The notes under the pieces are model-generated. The model saw nothing but the letters and a program-made list of their open reading frames with translations. It was not told the origin of the DNA and did no database searches. From contig NC_135152.1 in NCBI RefSeq assembly GCF_050948215.1, forward strand, positions 806,001 to 870,000: DNA of 64,000 nt, given 5' to 3'. Source of the DNA: Halictus rubicundus (Eukaryota > Arthropoda > Insecta > Hymenoptera > Halictidae). The position numbers and the translations under genes are program-made. Below, piece after piece: positions 42,281-54,469 of this stretch (within the stretch, counting starts at the first letter, position 1; each line of letters opens with the position of its first letter).

Positions 42281-44645
42281 CTGTAATTTTTCTAATTGTT
42301 CTATCTATTCTAATTGTAATATCAAAATAATTTTGAGACATTTCCATTTTCACCACTTATTTCAGTACTATCGTTCAGCGAAGGATATTTTAGCACGAAT
42401 AGTGATGAAAGTAAACTGGCTATCTTGTAGAAGAGCACAGTAATTACAGAAATACGTTTGTTTTCATTTCATTGATAATGACTTTGATGTTGTCCTGAGT
42501 AATGCTGATATTGAACACACGTTATTGTTTTGGTGTGAAAGTTTGAAGGCGCGAACTAAAGTACAAATAAAGCGATCATACCTTTTCAGCATTTCCCTGC
42601 AAGTTTGTCCTTGGATAATGTTGAGTCATAGGTCATTGAACTCATCTTAAAACGCACTATTTGATGGTGGATAAAAATACATATCATTCCATTTAATAAA
42701 AGGAAGTTGATCTTCGCCTCACCTTGGAGTGCCCACCGGGAAAAATAAAAGTCCCACCACATGATGTCTCCCTCGGTACAGAACAAGTTTCATCTGAAAC
42801 ATTTTTGCGTATAATCAATATTTTTGGTGATATTCGTCTGTAACGCTTTATTATTTCCACCATGTATAAGTAGATTATTGTTTCATCAGTTTGGTTTTAC
42901 AGACAATATAAATATCGACTTTTGGCTGCAAAATTGAGTTTGCTTCACGTTGATAACTGAATCGATCCATGGACAAATCATTCGCATAGTTATTACAATG
43001 AAGGCAGAAACAATTCTTAAGTTTGAAAGTTTGGCTGTTTTCTAAAATTAAGTTCTGATAAACTGAGGGTGACATAGGAAAACGACTTTTGGATTCGTAT
43101 TTGTTCATACAGACATCGAAAAGTAGAAGAATCGCCGATTGATTATCGAAACGGAAACACAAAATTGGTGCTAGTTAACGGTTCACATTTTGTAATTTAT
43201 AATTATCGAAATCACAAAGTTGCTTCCATTAGAAATTAGTAAATAAGTTTCATCATCCAAGCACATATTGTTACAAAAATTGGGAGATATCTAAATAAAT
43301 TCGGTTGTGTAATTTTCATAAAACAACATGTAACAGCTCCATTTAGTGCTCGGTACGGTTAGTATTAATATTAATATTCATTGGCAAGAAATGTAGAAAT
43401 TTGATCAGGAATACCGAACGATTACTGAAAGAAAAGATTGGTGCAGAGGAAAGTTTTTAGAGTAGTCGAGGGATGAAGTCTGGTGACGAGCAAAGACATC
43501 CTTCGGATAGGGTCGACACAATTTTCGGTTACGGAGGCAATCGGGTTCTAATACTGCGAGACGAAATAAAAGGTCGCACCTTTCGTAAAAGCGATTTCAA
43601 GTAACCGGCAGATCCTACTCTTGCGAATTGATTCAGTTATAAACTTCGAAAGCCACAAAATTATTCATCTCCACAGGTAAACTAATACAACGATTGAATC
43701 CATCAATATTATAACCAATTTCTATTTAGGCTACTTGCGAGGAATATTACTCAACACGTACGCAACGGATCCCATTAAGTTTTACAAATATATCGACGAG
43801 TACTTTGTTGTAGTTGTACATATAGACACAATATTAATACTAAATCAATCGAGCATTAAAAGTGGCTCATTACATATTACATAACTAAGGAATTTTATAA
43901 ATGCGTAACGTGTAATGTACAACATATGTATTATATATGTATTTATAGAACGGAATGAAAACCTGAATTACTTTTCCTGTTTTGAAATTTTGCAAATTCG
44001 AACGCTTCAGAAGATTATTATTATTATTGTTATTAATTGTTATTAAAAATAATATTTGTTATTATTAATTGAAGCAGTAAAAAGGGTATAGATTCCATAT
44101 AGAATGAAAGAAACAATACTTTATTTTTAATTGCCTTTTATTGATTTATTCAGATTACTCAAAAGTGTTTTCGCTCGTAAATAATGTAAAATCATCGTCA
44201 TATATATACCATTGAAAACATAACAACATGTTCTGTAATAAAAGAGGTATTATTAGGTATTAGATATAGGTAGATTGTAACACAGAAGTATTATGTATAA
44301 GTACAATATTAATTCTATTTGTTACCACACTTTTAATAAGCAGTAATTTCGAAGTGAACAGAATAGGAATTTGATCACTCTCTGCAAGACATCATTTAGT
44401 AAGTTTGGTGTTGTAATCGGCTACAGTTATTAGAGTGTGGGCGTTGTGAATTTGAAAAAATCTGAAACATAAAAGTCGGGCGGAAATTAAAATTAAATTA
44501 TTAAAACTTCCGTTTTATAATACAGGTATAAAGATAATTTCAAACTACCACGAAAGATTATTTTTTAAGTAAAAATTCATGTTTAAATTGAAAATTAATA
44601 AATAGATTAATTTCATCTCTCTCTCCGTGATGAGGTAGAATTATA
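42281..44645. other. Unique DNA, no gene recognised
   Basis: Minus-strand frames at 42586-42786 and 42875-43162 show no known motif. 43440-43640 has balanced composition and could be a regulatory element or an untranslated exon. 43990-44070 is a TTA/ATT-rich simple tract. Nothing here is firm. Confidence 0.35.
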
Positions 44646-45101
44646 CAGTCAAACCTGTTTTTGTGCGGTCCTTTTCTAGGGGATTTTTTTTGTGCGATTT
44701 TTTTATGTGGTATATGATTGCCAACGGTGTTGGCATTATAACACCCTTGTAATGTTCTCATTACAAGAAGGTGCGCGTTTTGGACTACGACGAGTAGTAT
44801 TGAATTATGTGCATTTTGAAAATTTCTCCATGTTTAAAATAAGAAATTAAATATTTTTTCAAATGTTTTCATATGTAATTTAATTATTTATTTTGTTTGG
44901 AAAGCACTTCCTCGCTATTTCGTAAATCTTTGACATATTTTCTAAGTGAGACTTTTTTTATGCGGCCCCTCTCTACAGCATAAAAAAATTTTTCTTTAAT
45001 ATGTTGTAAAAAACTATTTGTTAGAGCTATTTATGAAGTTTCTGAATATTTTTTTTGTGCGGTTTCTTTTATGCGGTCCCTATCTACCGCACAAAAACAG
45101 G
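44646..45101. mobile_element. Tigger/pogo-type MITE, copy 2, inverted
   Basis: The left end CAGTCAAACCTGTTTTTGTG follows TA (44644-44645). The body is the reverse complement of the copy at 25006-25485, block by block. The right end stops at ACAAAAACAGG, lacking the last ten bases. Confidence 0.75.
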
Positions 45102-46106
45102 CTCTTGAAGCTCTTTCTCATGAACGCTCTTTCAAGATAGAATCATACAGAACTTGATGCTTTAGAACTATATTAAATTTTGGCTATAATTGAATCATAT
45201 TGATCTATAATTTTACATCGTATCATATTAATAAACATAGAATTAATTTTGAAATGAATTTCAATTGAATGGAAGTTACGGCGATGTATACAGTGACTCA
45301 CGAAAGTATTTAAACATTTACCATGAAATACTTTATTTATTATAATAAGTATATTATACAATACTTACAGAGATATTATTAACATTGTAAATAGGTATGA
45401 CTCCCTAGATTGTACAGATCAAGTTTGAAGTAAATCGAAATATGTATACAATAGTTATGAATTATTTCTTATTATTTTAATTATTTCTTACTTAAATAGA
45501 TCACCCAGAAATAACTTACGCTTTCTGACCAATTTAATTTGATAGAATAGTAATGTTTGATAGAATAATATAATTATTGTACAACGATTGCTGTGCACAG
45601 TAAAACAGTCTAATATCACACCGTATACGTTTCTGGAGTAACCGCGCGAACCAAGAAAAATACTCGAAATAATACATACTCGGAATCGTAAATGTTCCCT
45701 TCAAGAAATCCAGTGCGCAACGACAGAGGTACGTGAAACGTGCTTTTCAAAAGCTTTTACAGTTATTATCCCACAGATGTTTGTCGTTTACAAGGCATCG
45801 AGGCGATATTGTGGTACCGTATAGTGCACGCAATAGCTGGGGATTGTTTACCTAATGATAAAAGCACTGTGCTCTGTTTGCCGGGCCATCTTTCGAATGC
45901 GATGTCCGACCCTCTACTTCTTCTGTAACATTTGATTCTTCCTTACGCGACCCCAAGCTATCTTCGAGTACATTCTATTGCCTTACCGAAATATTGATTC
46001 TACAAGTTTCTTTTTTACGATTAGTATACAGGGTGTCTCACCTAATATTGCCATCTTGCATTACGTCGTTATCATTATCCACAGTAAGAAATACTGCCTA
46101 AACATA
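45102..46106. other. Unique DNA with two solo transposon tips
   Basis: CAGTGACTCACGAAAGTATTTAAAC after TA near 45290 (first 20 bases CAGTGACTCACGAAAGTATT) is a Tc1-like tip without partner. CAGGGTGTCTCACCTAAT at 46029 is a DD41D-type tip, apparently cut off by the next insertion. 45640-45960 is unique, without a gene. Confidence 0.4.
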
Positions 46107-48044
46107 CAGGGTGAATTCGATAAAGCAGGACACCTAAATATCTCCGTTACTTTTCGTTGTACAAAAAAACTTCGTAGGACAAAGTTACACTGTTTGAAGG
46201 GCCACATATAACGGTGTAAGGGAAAAAAAATTCAAGGTCATTTTTATGAGATTTCAAGGTTATCGATGTTTTTTTAAATGGAATGATATATTTTCGTTAA
46301 TGTAATGTTGTAGCTGACAAAATAACGAATTCATGCATGTAACAAAATATGACCTTCAAATGACCTTCAACCCAGAAAAATGGTATAAATAAAATTCAAC
46401 GTGTAAGATTCATTTGATGGATTTCTGTTACGCAAAATGTTCAAAACTACATCCCTTGAACTGCTATACATTCAAATGTATCGCAATACATAACATAATA
46501 ACAGATTCGGTGTTGACAGGAGGACAATTATGATATACCTTCACCTATACGTTCGTACAGAATCGTGTTTATCCACTACTAATTATTCAGAAGACCTTCT
46601 TGCTATCAGATTTCCACAGTTTCTAAGATTTCTCGATCAGTTTATCGATGAACGTTTCACAATGCGTTACTCGAAGGAAGATAAAATTGATATGATTTTC
46701 ATTTATTGAGAAAGTCGACAGTGTTTAAGAGAAGCCGTGCAGTTGTACAAGGACCGATTTCCTAATCGTAATTGTCCATCAGTTTCCGTTTACTCCAATT
46801 TGATAAATAAATTCCGTGAAACTGGTAGTGTCGAAAATAAAAAACGTACAAATGTGAGGACTGTAAGGAATGAAGCAAACACAATTAATGTTCTGGCAGC
46901 AGTGAATACAAACCCTCATGCTAGTACGAGGCAAATCGCACGAGGAAGTGGCATTAGTCAAAAATGTGTAGTGCAAATACTCCAGGAACACAAATTTCAC
47001 CCCTTTCACCTATCAATTCATCAAGAACTTCATGGTAGAGACTTTGTAAATCGTGTAAACTTTTGCCAGTGGGGATTGAGACAATTGATAAACGATAGAG
47101 CATTTTTTAATCAAGTATTATTTACCGATGAAGCTTCGTTTACAAATCTCGGGCAAATAAATTTAAAAAACCTGCATTATTGGTCATATGAAAATCCGCG
47201 GTGGTTACGGACAGTCGACAAACAAAGACCATTGTCCGTTAATGTTTGGTGCGGAATTTTATATAACCAAATAATTGGGCCTCACTTTATTACCGGAACA
47301 TTAAATGCAGAAAAATACATTGCATTTTTACGAGAATCGTTACCAATTCTCCTGGAAAATACACCCTTGAACATTCGTGAAAATATATGGTATCAACATG
47401 ACGGATGTCCGGCCCATTCTTCCCGTGTCGTAACACAATTCTTAAATAAAAAGTTTCCAAATCGTTGGATTGGATGTAACGGACCCGTATTATGACCAGC
47501 TCGCTCACCAGACCTTACACCCCTTGATTTTTATCTATGGGGAAAACTGAAAGACGATGTTTATAGTGAACCAACAACGACTATAGACGACATGAAAGAA
47601 AGATTCGTCCAGGCTTGTGCGTCGATTTCCTCAGAAATGAATTACACAGCAGTACGTTCTGTAACTTCACGGCTGAATGAATGTATAGCAGCTCAAGGGA
47701 ATATTTTTGAACATTTGGCGTAACAGAAATACATCAAATGAATCTTACACGTTGAATTTTATTTATACCATTTTTCTGGGTTGAAGGACATTTGAAGGTC
47801 ATATTGTGTTACATGCATGAATTCGTTATTTTGTCAGCTACAACATTACGTTAACGAAAATATATCATTCCATTTAAAAAAACATCGATAACCTTGAAAT
47901 CTCATAAAAATGACCTTGAATTTTTTTTCCCTTACACCGTTATATGTGGCCCTTCAAACAGTGTAACTTTGTCCTACGAAGTTTTTTTGTACAACGAAAA
48001 GTACCGGAGATATTTAGGTGTCCTGCTTTATCGAATTCACCCTG
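46107..48044 (+). mobile_element. DD41D mariner-like element, near full length
   Basis: Tips CAGGGTGAATTCGATAAAGC and the exact complement, with TA at 46105-46106 and 48045-48046. The inverted repeats are 324 bp each (46107-46430 and 47721-48044) with few differences, so the copy is fairly young. The right repeat begins at the transposase stop codon. Total 1,938 bp. Confidence 0.9.
46662..47723 (+). pseudogene. DD41D transposase with two nonsense codons
   Basis: A single frame of 354 codons from ATG 46662 to TAA 47721-47723. Stops interrupt it at codon 16 (TGA 46707-46709, where relatives have Gly in YGES) and at 47493-47495 (TGA, Trp expected before PARSPDL). Domains in order: helix-turn-helix pair (AVQLYKDRFPN; STRQIARGSGISQKCV), catalytic FTDEASFTN, YQHDGCPAH and SPDLTPLDFYLWG. 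Between the second and third Asp there are 41 residues, hence DD41D within the IS630/Tc1/mariner superfamily. Only point changes disable it. Confidence 0.85.
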
Positions 48045-48046
48045 TA

Positions 48047-48868
48047 TAGGGTCGATGTACCTCATTTGTGGCCACTTTAACGTGTTCCGTATCATTCGCT
48101 GATGTATGTAGTATAACTAATGAAAAGATAGGTCCACAAAACTGAAGAACATATTAGTGCAATCCCAAATATACACATGATCAAAACGATGCCGTTGAAA
48201 GATAATAAAATAAAAAATTATTACATTACCGCACAATATCCTTTTACACCATTTGTGGCCACCGAGGTACCACTTTTGGCTAACCATCTTTCCATTTGTG
48301 GCCACCTGTGAAATTGGTAATTTCTACAAATGTTTATTCCTGAACAAATAATACAATAAATGTACAAAAATAATATGAATTATTAATACTTTTTACTTTT
48401 TTTTTGTAGCAACAGATTTTACTTTTTCTTGTTTCTCTATTCTACATAATTGCTTTGCTTTAATCTTTTTATTTTCTTTTATTTTTGCGAGTCTCTTTCT
48501 GTTTTAATTTATTGTCCTCTTCCATTCCTTTAGCGTTCTTGATGGCCACCTATTTATCCGATGTTATTACAGCAGGTAAATGTGTAGCTGCTTCTTCTTT
48601 TCGTTTTGTGACTGATTTTTCGGGCCATAAAAAAAATTCGTTAAAGACCGCCTCGAATGACTTTTTACGAATCACAATATTTGTTGTAATCAGTTATGAA
48701 AGTCAAGTTTTGTTAAAGTAACTACTTTTAGAAGCAGACCAAATGACTTGTATCTTTTCCAGAACTTAAAAAAATTAGTTTGCTAAATGGTGTGTACACA
48801 AAAATTTCAGAACATTGTAATTAACAGGAATTACGAAAAAAAGTAAATAGGGTGTAACATTTTGTATA
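48047..48868 (-). pseudogene. Tigger/pogo-like transposase C-terminal relic
   Basis: On the minus strand at about 48675-48475, FEAVFNEFFLWPEKSVTKRK and EEAATHLPAVITSDK are followed by a stop in place of Trp, then VAIKNAKGMEEDNKLKQKET and RKNKRK. This Ser-Asp-x-Trp plus lysine/glutamate tail is the usual end of pogo/Tigger-like transposases in insects. The catalytic core is not present. ATTTGTGGCCAC occurs three times at 48062-48300, perhaps as subterminal repeats. Confidence 0.55.
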
Positions 48869-50181
48869 CAGGGTTTTTCACCTAACTCGAGTATTTAAAA
48901 TATCTCGCTTGTTGGTTCAGAGGGGCAAATATTATGATAGGCAAAAAAATTTGTTCAAGGTTATATTTTTTGAGATTTCAAGCTCTTCAAAGTTTTTTAA
49001 AATGGAGTAAAATATTTTTATTGTCGCTATGTGATAGCCGAGGTAAAGATGAACTTTCAAGACGAATCCAACGACCTCTAATATTATGACCTTCATGTGA
49101 CCTGAATTTTGTTATCACCAACGATTTCCCATCATACATTTACACTCCATGGACGCTGGTGTACAACTTGTCGAATCCATTTCGGGTTTTCAGTGCACCA
49201 ATAATGCATATTATGTGTATTCAGTTGTCGATGGTTAGAAAAAGTAGCTTCGTCAGTAAAGAAATGTTCATTTCTTTAGAAAAAGCAACACGATTCTTAA
49301 AGTCGTTGCCATGAAGCTCCTGATATAAGGAAATATGGTATGGATGAAATTTATGACGTTGCAATATTCGGCACACACTTGCTTCGGAAATGCCTAAAGA
49401 ACGTCCAATTTTTCGACAACTTGTAGTAGGATCAATAGTGAATGTAGCCAATACAAAAGTTTCGACATCTTCTCCAGTAGCAGGCTTTGATCGTTTTCTT
49501 TTCAGTGATTTAATACTCCCTGTTTTACAAAACAATTGATCTATGCGATCAAAACTTTGTCGAGAAGAATGATTTCTCTCAGGGTATCTTTCTGCGTACA
49601 GTTGAGATGCTTGTACTGAGTTACTTTTAGCCTCACCATAAACTAAAATCATTTTTATCTTTTCTGCATCACTGTACACCATCGTTTCCGAGAAGTTACG
49701 TTATCTTTGACAATCGAATAAATCCCGATGAATTTCTTAAACGTACTGATTACAGTCACTGAAAGCAGAAGAATTTGTATCAGTGTTTACAATTTATTGT
49801 GAGCGTGTTTACAATCATCAGTCAAGGTTCAAGAACATTTCTTGAAACCCTAGGGGGATCATGTCATCGTTATTTCACTATTTACATCAAGTGCCCTACT
49901 TTTATGAATTTTGCATACTCAAGGTCGCGTAAAGGTCATAATATTACATGTCGTTGGATTCGTCATGACTCGGCTATCATATAGCGATAATAAAAATATA
50001 TCACTCATTTTAAAAAAACTTCGATGATCTTGAAATCTCAAAAAATATAACCTTGAACAAATATTTTTGCCTATCATAATATTTGCCCCTCTGAACCAAC
50101 TAATGTTTTCCTCTGAAATTTTCTTCTATCATAAAAAACAAGCGAGCTATTTTAGATGCTCGAGTTAGGTGAAACACCCTG
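48869..50181 (-). mobile_element. DD41D-type element, internally deleted
   Basis: Tips CAGGGTTTTTCACCTAACTC and the complement of CAGGGTGTTTCACCTAACTC, flanked by TA (48867-48868, 50182-50183). Inverted repeats of about 270-330 bp; the right arm has an extra 30-odd bases. The remaining gene is the 5' half of a transposase on the minus strand. Confidence 0.85.
49100..49682 (-). pseudogene. DD41D transposase N-terminal half
   Basis: From ATG 49682 an intact 153-codon frame gives MVYSDAEKIKMILVYGEAKS, QLYAERYPERN, the second helix-turn-helix (SCRKIGRSLGISEASVCRIL) and HPYHISLYQELHGNDF, and stops at 49221. In a shifted frame the sequence continues FTDEATFSNHRQLNTHNMHY and ends at PWSVNV near 49110. 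The first catalytic Asp block therefore survives, but the second and third are deleted. Like the 37984-38409 frame, the intact part is essentially a DNA-binding domain. Confidence 0.7.
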
Positions 50182-50183
50182 TA

Positions 50184-51017
50184 TAATTCATTTATTCACT
50201 TGTATAATAAATGCATAAAATCCGCAGTCTACTTATAATCGTTGTAACGTCAAATCCTTCATCTTGAAACAGTTCGTGTACAATGTTCACGTATTCGATC
50301 CTTGCAAATCCAATTGTTGTGTAGTATAGTACATCGCATCGAGTCAAGTACGGGTAACAATTCGCGTACGAATGAATTAATTGTTCTTAATTTTTTCCTC
50401 TACGATTATTGAGATTATAAAAATATTTTCCGGAGAAATTTTTGAATAAACTTCTTGAATGTAAGTATCAGTTACGGTTAAGGCACGGCAGTTCCAGTGT
50501 TAATAGAGTATTATATGTTCCGAAATTATCTTACACATGCACGCGCGCCACAAAAATGAACACCTATACCCACAACATGAAAGACAGTGGTGCAGATAGA
50601 TACGTAGGACGCGTGAAAAGGGGGAGCTTCCCACGGGAGAAAGCGATTCTGAAAATTCTTCGAAGACACGTCAATAAAGGTCTATGGTGCTATACGCTCG
50701 AGAAAGCCCCTCTCACACGCTTGTTCACGGATTCTCTCTTTCTTGTACACTTTCTTATCCAGCGCGTTCGGGAAATTGTATTTCAGCCCGGCGAATAGCA
50801 AAGCGAAGATGACAAAGTCACGAAGAAAAATTGCGAAATTGCTTCCTGCAACGGCGCACTGAGATATTTCGAACGTATATCTAACCTCCTCGCGCGCAGT
50901 CTATCCATCGATCAATCCCTACGATAGAGAGATGAGAACGGAAGCTGCGGAAACAAAGTTGTTCTTGATCGATTAAACGATATTTTCGAATATCACTATA
51001 CAATCAATAGGAGTACA
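50184..51017. other. Unique DNA; open frame without support
   Basis: A 118-codon plus-strand frame at 50442-50798 lies in a GC-richer patch (50440-50950), but its peptide shows no motif, signal or repeat. It could be an untranslated exon. 50205-50240 carries an end of the GACTGCGGAT MITE. Confidence 0.3.
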
Positions 51018-51395
51018 GCAGAAACACACAAGCCATCCAAACAAGACTCAAAATCGGACATACCAAAATAACACACAAACGCCTGCTCAATAAAGAAGAA
51101 GCATCCAATGCGACTCCTGCGATAGTAGAATTACTGTAAAACACATATTCATTGATTCTACCAAACACCCACATGAAAGATCACTCTATGGAATCCCAAA
51201 TGATCTGAGAAAAGCACTAAATGGTATAAGAAGTATAAATTTGCTACACGATATTTAGATATAAAATCTCAACTATATCCCTCCAATTTAAATGTCATGT
51301 TAAATGTATAGTTTAAACTAATATAAAACCCGTATGTGGTTGCTAATGACCGACTGAAAGGTAGATGTAACCTAAAATAATAAAATAAAAAAAAT
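51018..51395 (+). mobile_element. LINE (non-LTR) 3' end with poly(A)
   Basis: NTQAIQTRLKIGHTKITHKR, then LLNKEEASNATPAIVELL and, after a one-base shift, VKHIFIDSTKHPHERSLYGI and PNDLRKALNG. This is the RLRIGHT..LTH...C-rich...VEHILI pattern at the C-terminus of Jockey-like non-LTR retrotransposons, with the Cys residues lost. A short 3' UTR ends in an AAAATAATAAAATAAAAAAA tail at about 51395. It is a 5'-truncated, dead copy. Confidence 0.65.
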
Positions 51396-51493
51396 AGTAT
51401 TACAGATCTTTACGTAAATTCAAATATTTCCAGCGCCTGTTTTTCTGCGCCAGATGCTAACGCGAAATTTCCTTCACCCTTACAGACAATATA

Positions 51494-52900
51494 CAATGCT
51501 GGACAAAAGTGTGAGACACTATGTGTTTGTATATTTCGCGTATTTGAAAGAAGAGCATTACACATTTTATACGTCCTATCTTTCATATATTATTTCTAGA
51601 ACGTGTAGGCAAAAGCATAGACAATAATAGTGTCTACAGTGAAAAAGTTAGAGGAAAAAATGTAACCATATGTTGAGTTTGGTTGAAGAAAATTATACAT
51701 ACGACACTAAGCTTATTTTCTATGTTTACGATTCCTGTCGATAGTCATTCGTCTACGAATAAACACAGACGTGAAAATCAGTCATTTAGTAGTAATAATA
51801 TTACATTTCCTAAAAAAAGCAACGGGCTGTGGCAAAATTTTAAATGAAAATGAAATTCATCAAATAACATGGTTGCGATCAGAAAACTATAGTATCGGCA
51901 AAATTACTAAATTACAAAAGAAAAATCGTTGTGATTTGTGAAGGCCGTCCAACGGTAACATGTGAAGGAAAAGTTTTTCAGAATGATGACCTTGACAACA
52001 TATTTCAAGATCATTGAAATCGGCGAGGATCCTCCTATTTCGAATAGTTTCCCATTATGCTAAAAAAATTCCCGATGATACGGCAAAACTAAAAAAAAAG
52101 TGGATGACCACGAACTGTTGCTTCGAATTTCAAGGGCACTATGAGGTAAACAGCCCAAGAAGCTGATGGTCGCACAAAAAGAAATGTGCGTCGTGTGCTA
52201 CACAAAAGCAAACATGTTAAACGAAAAATATTAGAACCACAACCTCCTTTAACGGAGTTGTATAAAAGGCAGCACAGTTGAAGTTTGCCCGTGAGCACGT
52301 TTATTGGATAAAGAAATGGAAGAAAGAAATTGTTAACAATGAAATAAAATTTAACTTGGATGAGCCGGATGGGTAGAATTTTTATATCCATGATTTGAGG
52401 AAAGAAGAACTACGTTTACGTTGTCGTCATATGAGTGGCGGCAATCCAATGGTATGGGCTGACACTCAATATGTATTACGTAAAAAAGAAAATAAATTTT
52501 GTATCTGGTCGTCGGACTAGCGATACATATATCAAATTAATAAACAAACAATTGAATAAGTATGCGGTTCGCATTACAAGTGATGATTGCATTTTTCAAC
52601 AGAATAATGCTGTTGTTCATATCGCGATAGCTGTACAACAATTCGTTATTTTAAAAAATATACACGTCTCGCTATAAATATCCCACCCGCTCGTCCGCTC
52701 TAAATGATGTTGAAAATATTTGGAGTGGTGCGGCCCCAGAAATATCTATGCGTGTGGGAGGGGCAATACAATAACGAGCTAAAAGAAACTACATAAAAAA
52801 ATTGACACTTACTGAAATAAAACCGAACGAAAAAATTATACAAATCAATCTGAAAACGCTTGTTAGACAAAAAGCAGGTCTCACCAATTATTAATGCAAT
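51494..52900 (+). mobile_element. Tc1-type element, right end unresolved
   Basis: The left tip CAATGCTGGACAAAAGTGTG follows TA (51492-51493). The body carries a decayed transposase reading rightward. A copy of the dispersed repeat (GAATGATGACCTTGACAACA, 51962-52050) interrupts its N-terminal part. I could not locate the matching right tip; the end given is where coding similarity stops. Confidence 0.55.
51850..52740 (+). pseudogene. Tc1-type transposase with altered catalytic Asp residues
   Basis: N-terminal scraps (NEIHQITWLRSENYSIGKIT) precede the inserted repeat. Then come LKFAREHVYWIKKWKKEI, VNNEIKFNLDEPDGW (IFSDEKKFNLDGPDGW in relatives, so the first catalytic Asp is Asn), HDLRKEELRLRCRHMSGG, IFQQNNAVVHIA (QQDNA expected, second Asp also Asn) and SALNDVENIWS, with the catalytic Glu kept after a frame change. 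Many stops and shifts. Closest in this window to the copy at 6166-8487. Confidence 0.7.
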
Positions 52901-53339
52901 ATTCGATCAAATGTGCAGATAATTGTTTCTGTAGATGTTATACTTTACAGTATAAGATGCTCATGAACAATATTTTAATTATTTCGAGATTTCATTTTTA
53001 GTTGCAATATGTAAATTTCAATCTTTGGATTTTGAAAAAATAAAAAAATTGTAAATAAAATTTACTTTGAATGAGAGCTCATGTTTCAAAATTATTTCTC
53101 GTATCCTTGCAACTAGAGAACGGAATAGTTGTTACAACGACGTTACAGAAAGAAACAATCTCTAGTGAACATGATCTTAGCATTATTATTTGAATTTAGA
53201 ATTAATTTAATTAATTTTAAAAAAAGGGGAAGCGTACAATTTAGCATGGAGAGCTGTTTGTAGATCGAATTAGGTTACAATCGTTTGTATCTAATAATAA
53301 TATATTATATAATATATATTATATTATGTTATAATTTTT
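52901..53339. other. AT-rich, nothing recognised
   Basis: Includes a TATA-rich simple tract near 53290-53330. No gene. Confidence 0.3.
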
Positions 53340-53800
53340 GTGCTGACAAACATCTGTATCAATTATACATATTCTGAATATTTCATCTAAATCGGTCGAC
53401 GTTGTAATAAGCTACAAACGTTTAACGATGAAAAGTTAAGGGCGAAAGTCGTAGAATTTTGGCCTTGTCAGGGAATTTCGCCCTTATGTGATCATTTTGG
53501 AACATCTGTAGCTCATTGCAACGTTGACCGATTTTGTTGAAATTCTCAGAATATGTATAATTCATACAGATATACAAATCATACTTCCTAAATTTTCAAT
53601 GTAAGTCCACGTAAAAAAGTTGCAAAATACAACTTTTAGCATTTTCCCTGCAATTTCGACCAATTGCAATTTTTGTAAAAATTTTTTTCACTTTATGTAG
53701 TAAACCAATTGTGCTAACTTCTTAAGAAAATCCAAGTCGTATGGTCCAATGTTAACAAAGTGATACGAGTTTTAAAAGCGTCCGAATATTAATGGGAGAC
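53340..53800. repeat. Palindromic repeat related to 15978-16638
   Basis: TATACATATTCTGAATATTT with CGGTCGACGTTGTAATAAGC (53365-53420) is matched by the inverted AGCTCATTGCAACGTTGACC and CTCAGAATATGTATAA (53510-53565). The right half then follows the 15978-16638 arm: TTTCGACCAATTGCAATTTT, GTAGTAAACCAATTGTGCTA. Confidence 0.55.
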
Positions 53801-54440
53801 ACTGTACATATGTATGTATGTACATTTAATGTAAGCTTGATACATGTATCATATCTCCCCAAAGCAATTGAACCTTACGTAATCTCAAAGGATAATTTAG
53901 TAGATGCCACTGAAATGGAATGTTTTCAAGAACGACTCACGGAAAACGTAGACCAGAGCTGCTCAATATACCTATTAATTATTAATCGACAAGGGCACCC
54001 GCCGCATAGTGGGACGCATCGAAGAATTCAGTGACATTTAGCTAAAAAGTCAACTTGCTTCCTAAATGTCCGTCAACAAGCAAGACTTCGCGCCCGCCGT
54101 TCTGTGTATGTCCAAGACAAGAAAATCGCTGCCCGTACGGGCCAACGCCGAATAGCTATGACGTAGACGTATATGAAGATGGCGCTTGCATTTATTCGCA
54201 GCTTCTTATATTCATGTTTCGAATCCAAGCGAACATTGTTTACGTATAATGTGCTGGCATAAACATTTAAATAAATACGTTTCATTGTTAAAGTACGAAA
54301 CTCCCACCAGGATAGGGGGGGGGAGGCTTAAAGTATTTTACATCATTCATGAAATGTAATTTTTTTAAACGATTTTTTTTTGTTGAAGTATAAAGAATTT
54401 GTGTTTTTTTTCGTTAAAAAATATATAATAGTCAAGGTAA
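53801..54440. other. Unique DNA, no gene recognised
   Basis: Frames at 53792-54034 and 54055-54285 lack motifs. CAGTGACATTTAGCTAAAAA (54030) resembles AAGTGACATTTAGTCCAAAA at 24211, so part is repetitive. Confidence 0.3.
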
Positions 54441-54469
54441 TTTTCACGAATAAACCAAATGGAGCAGAC

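Noticed and set aside
42875..43162. 95-codon minus-strand frame
   Set aside because: The composition is fairly balanced, but I recognise no motif and the surrounding DNA gives no gene context.
46737..47495. 252-codon frame as a host gene
   Set aside because: It is the middle of a transposase lying between 324-bp inverted repeats with TA duplications.
50442..50798. 118-codon frame as a gene
   Set aside because: No motif, no repeat and no supporting splice signal; composition alone is not enough.
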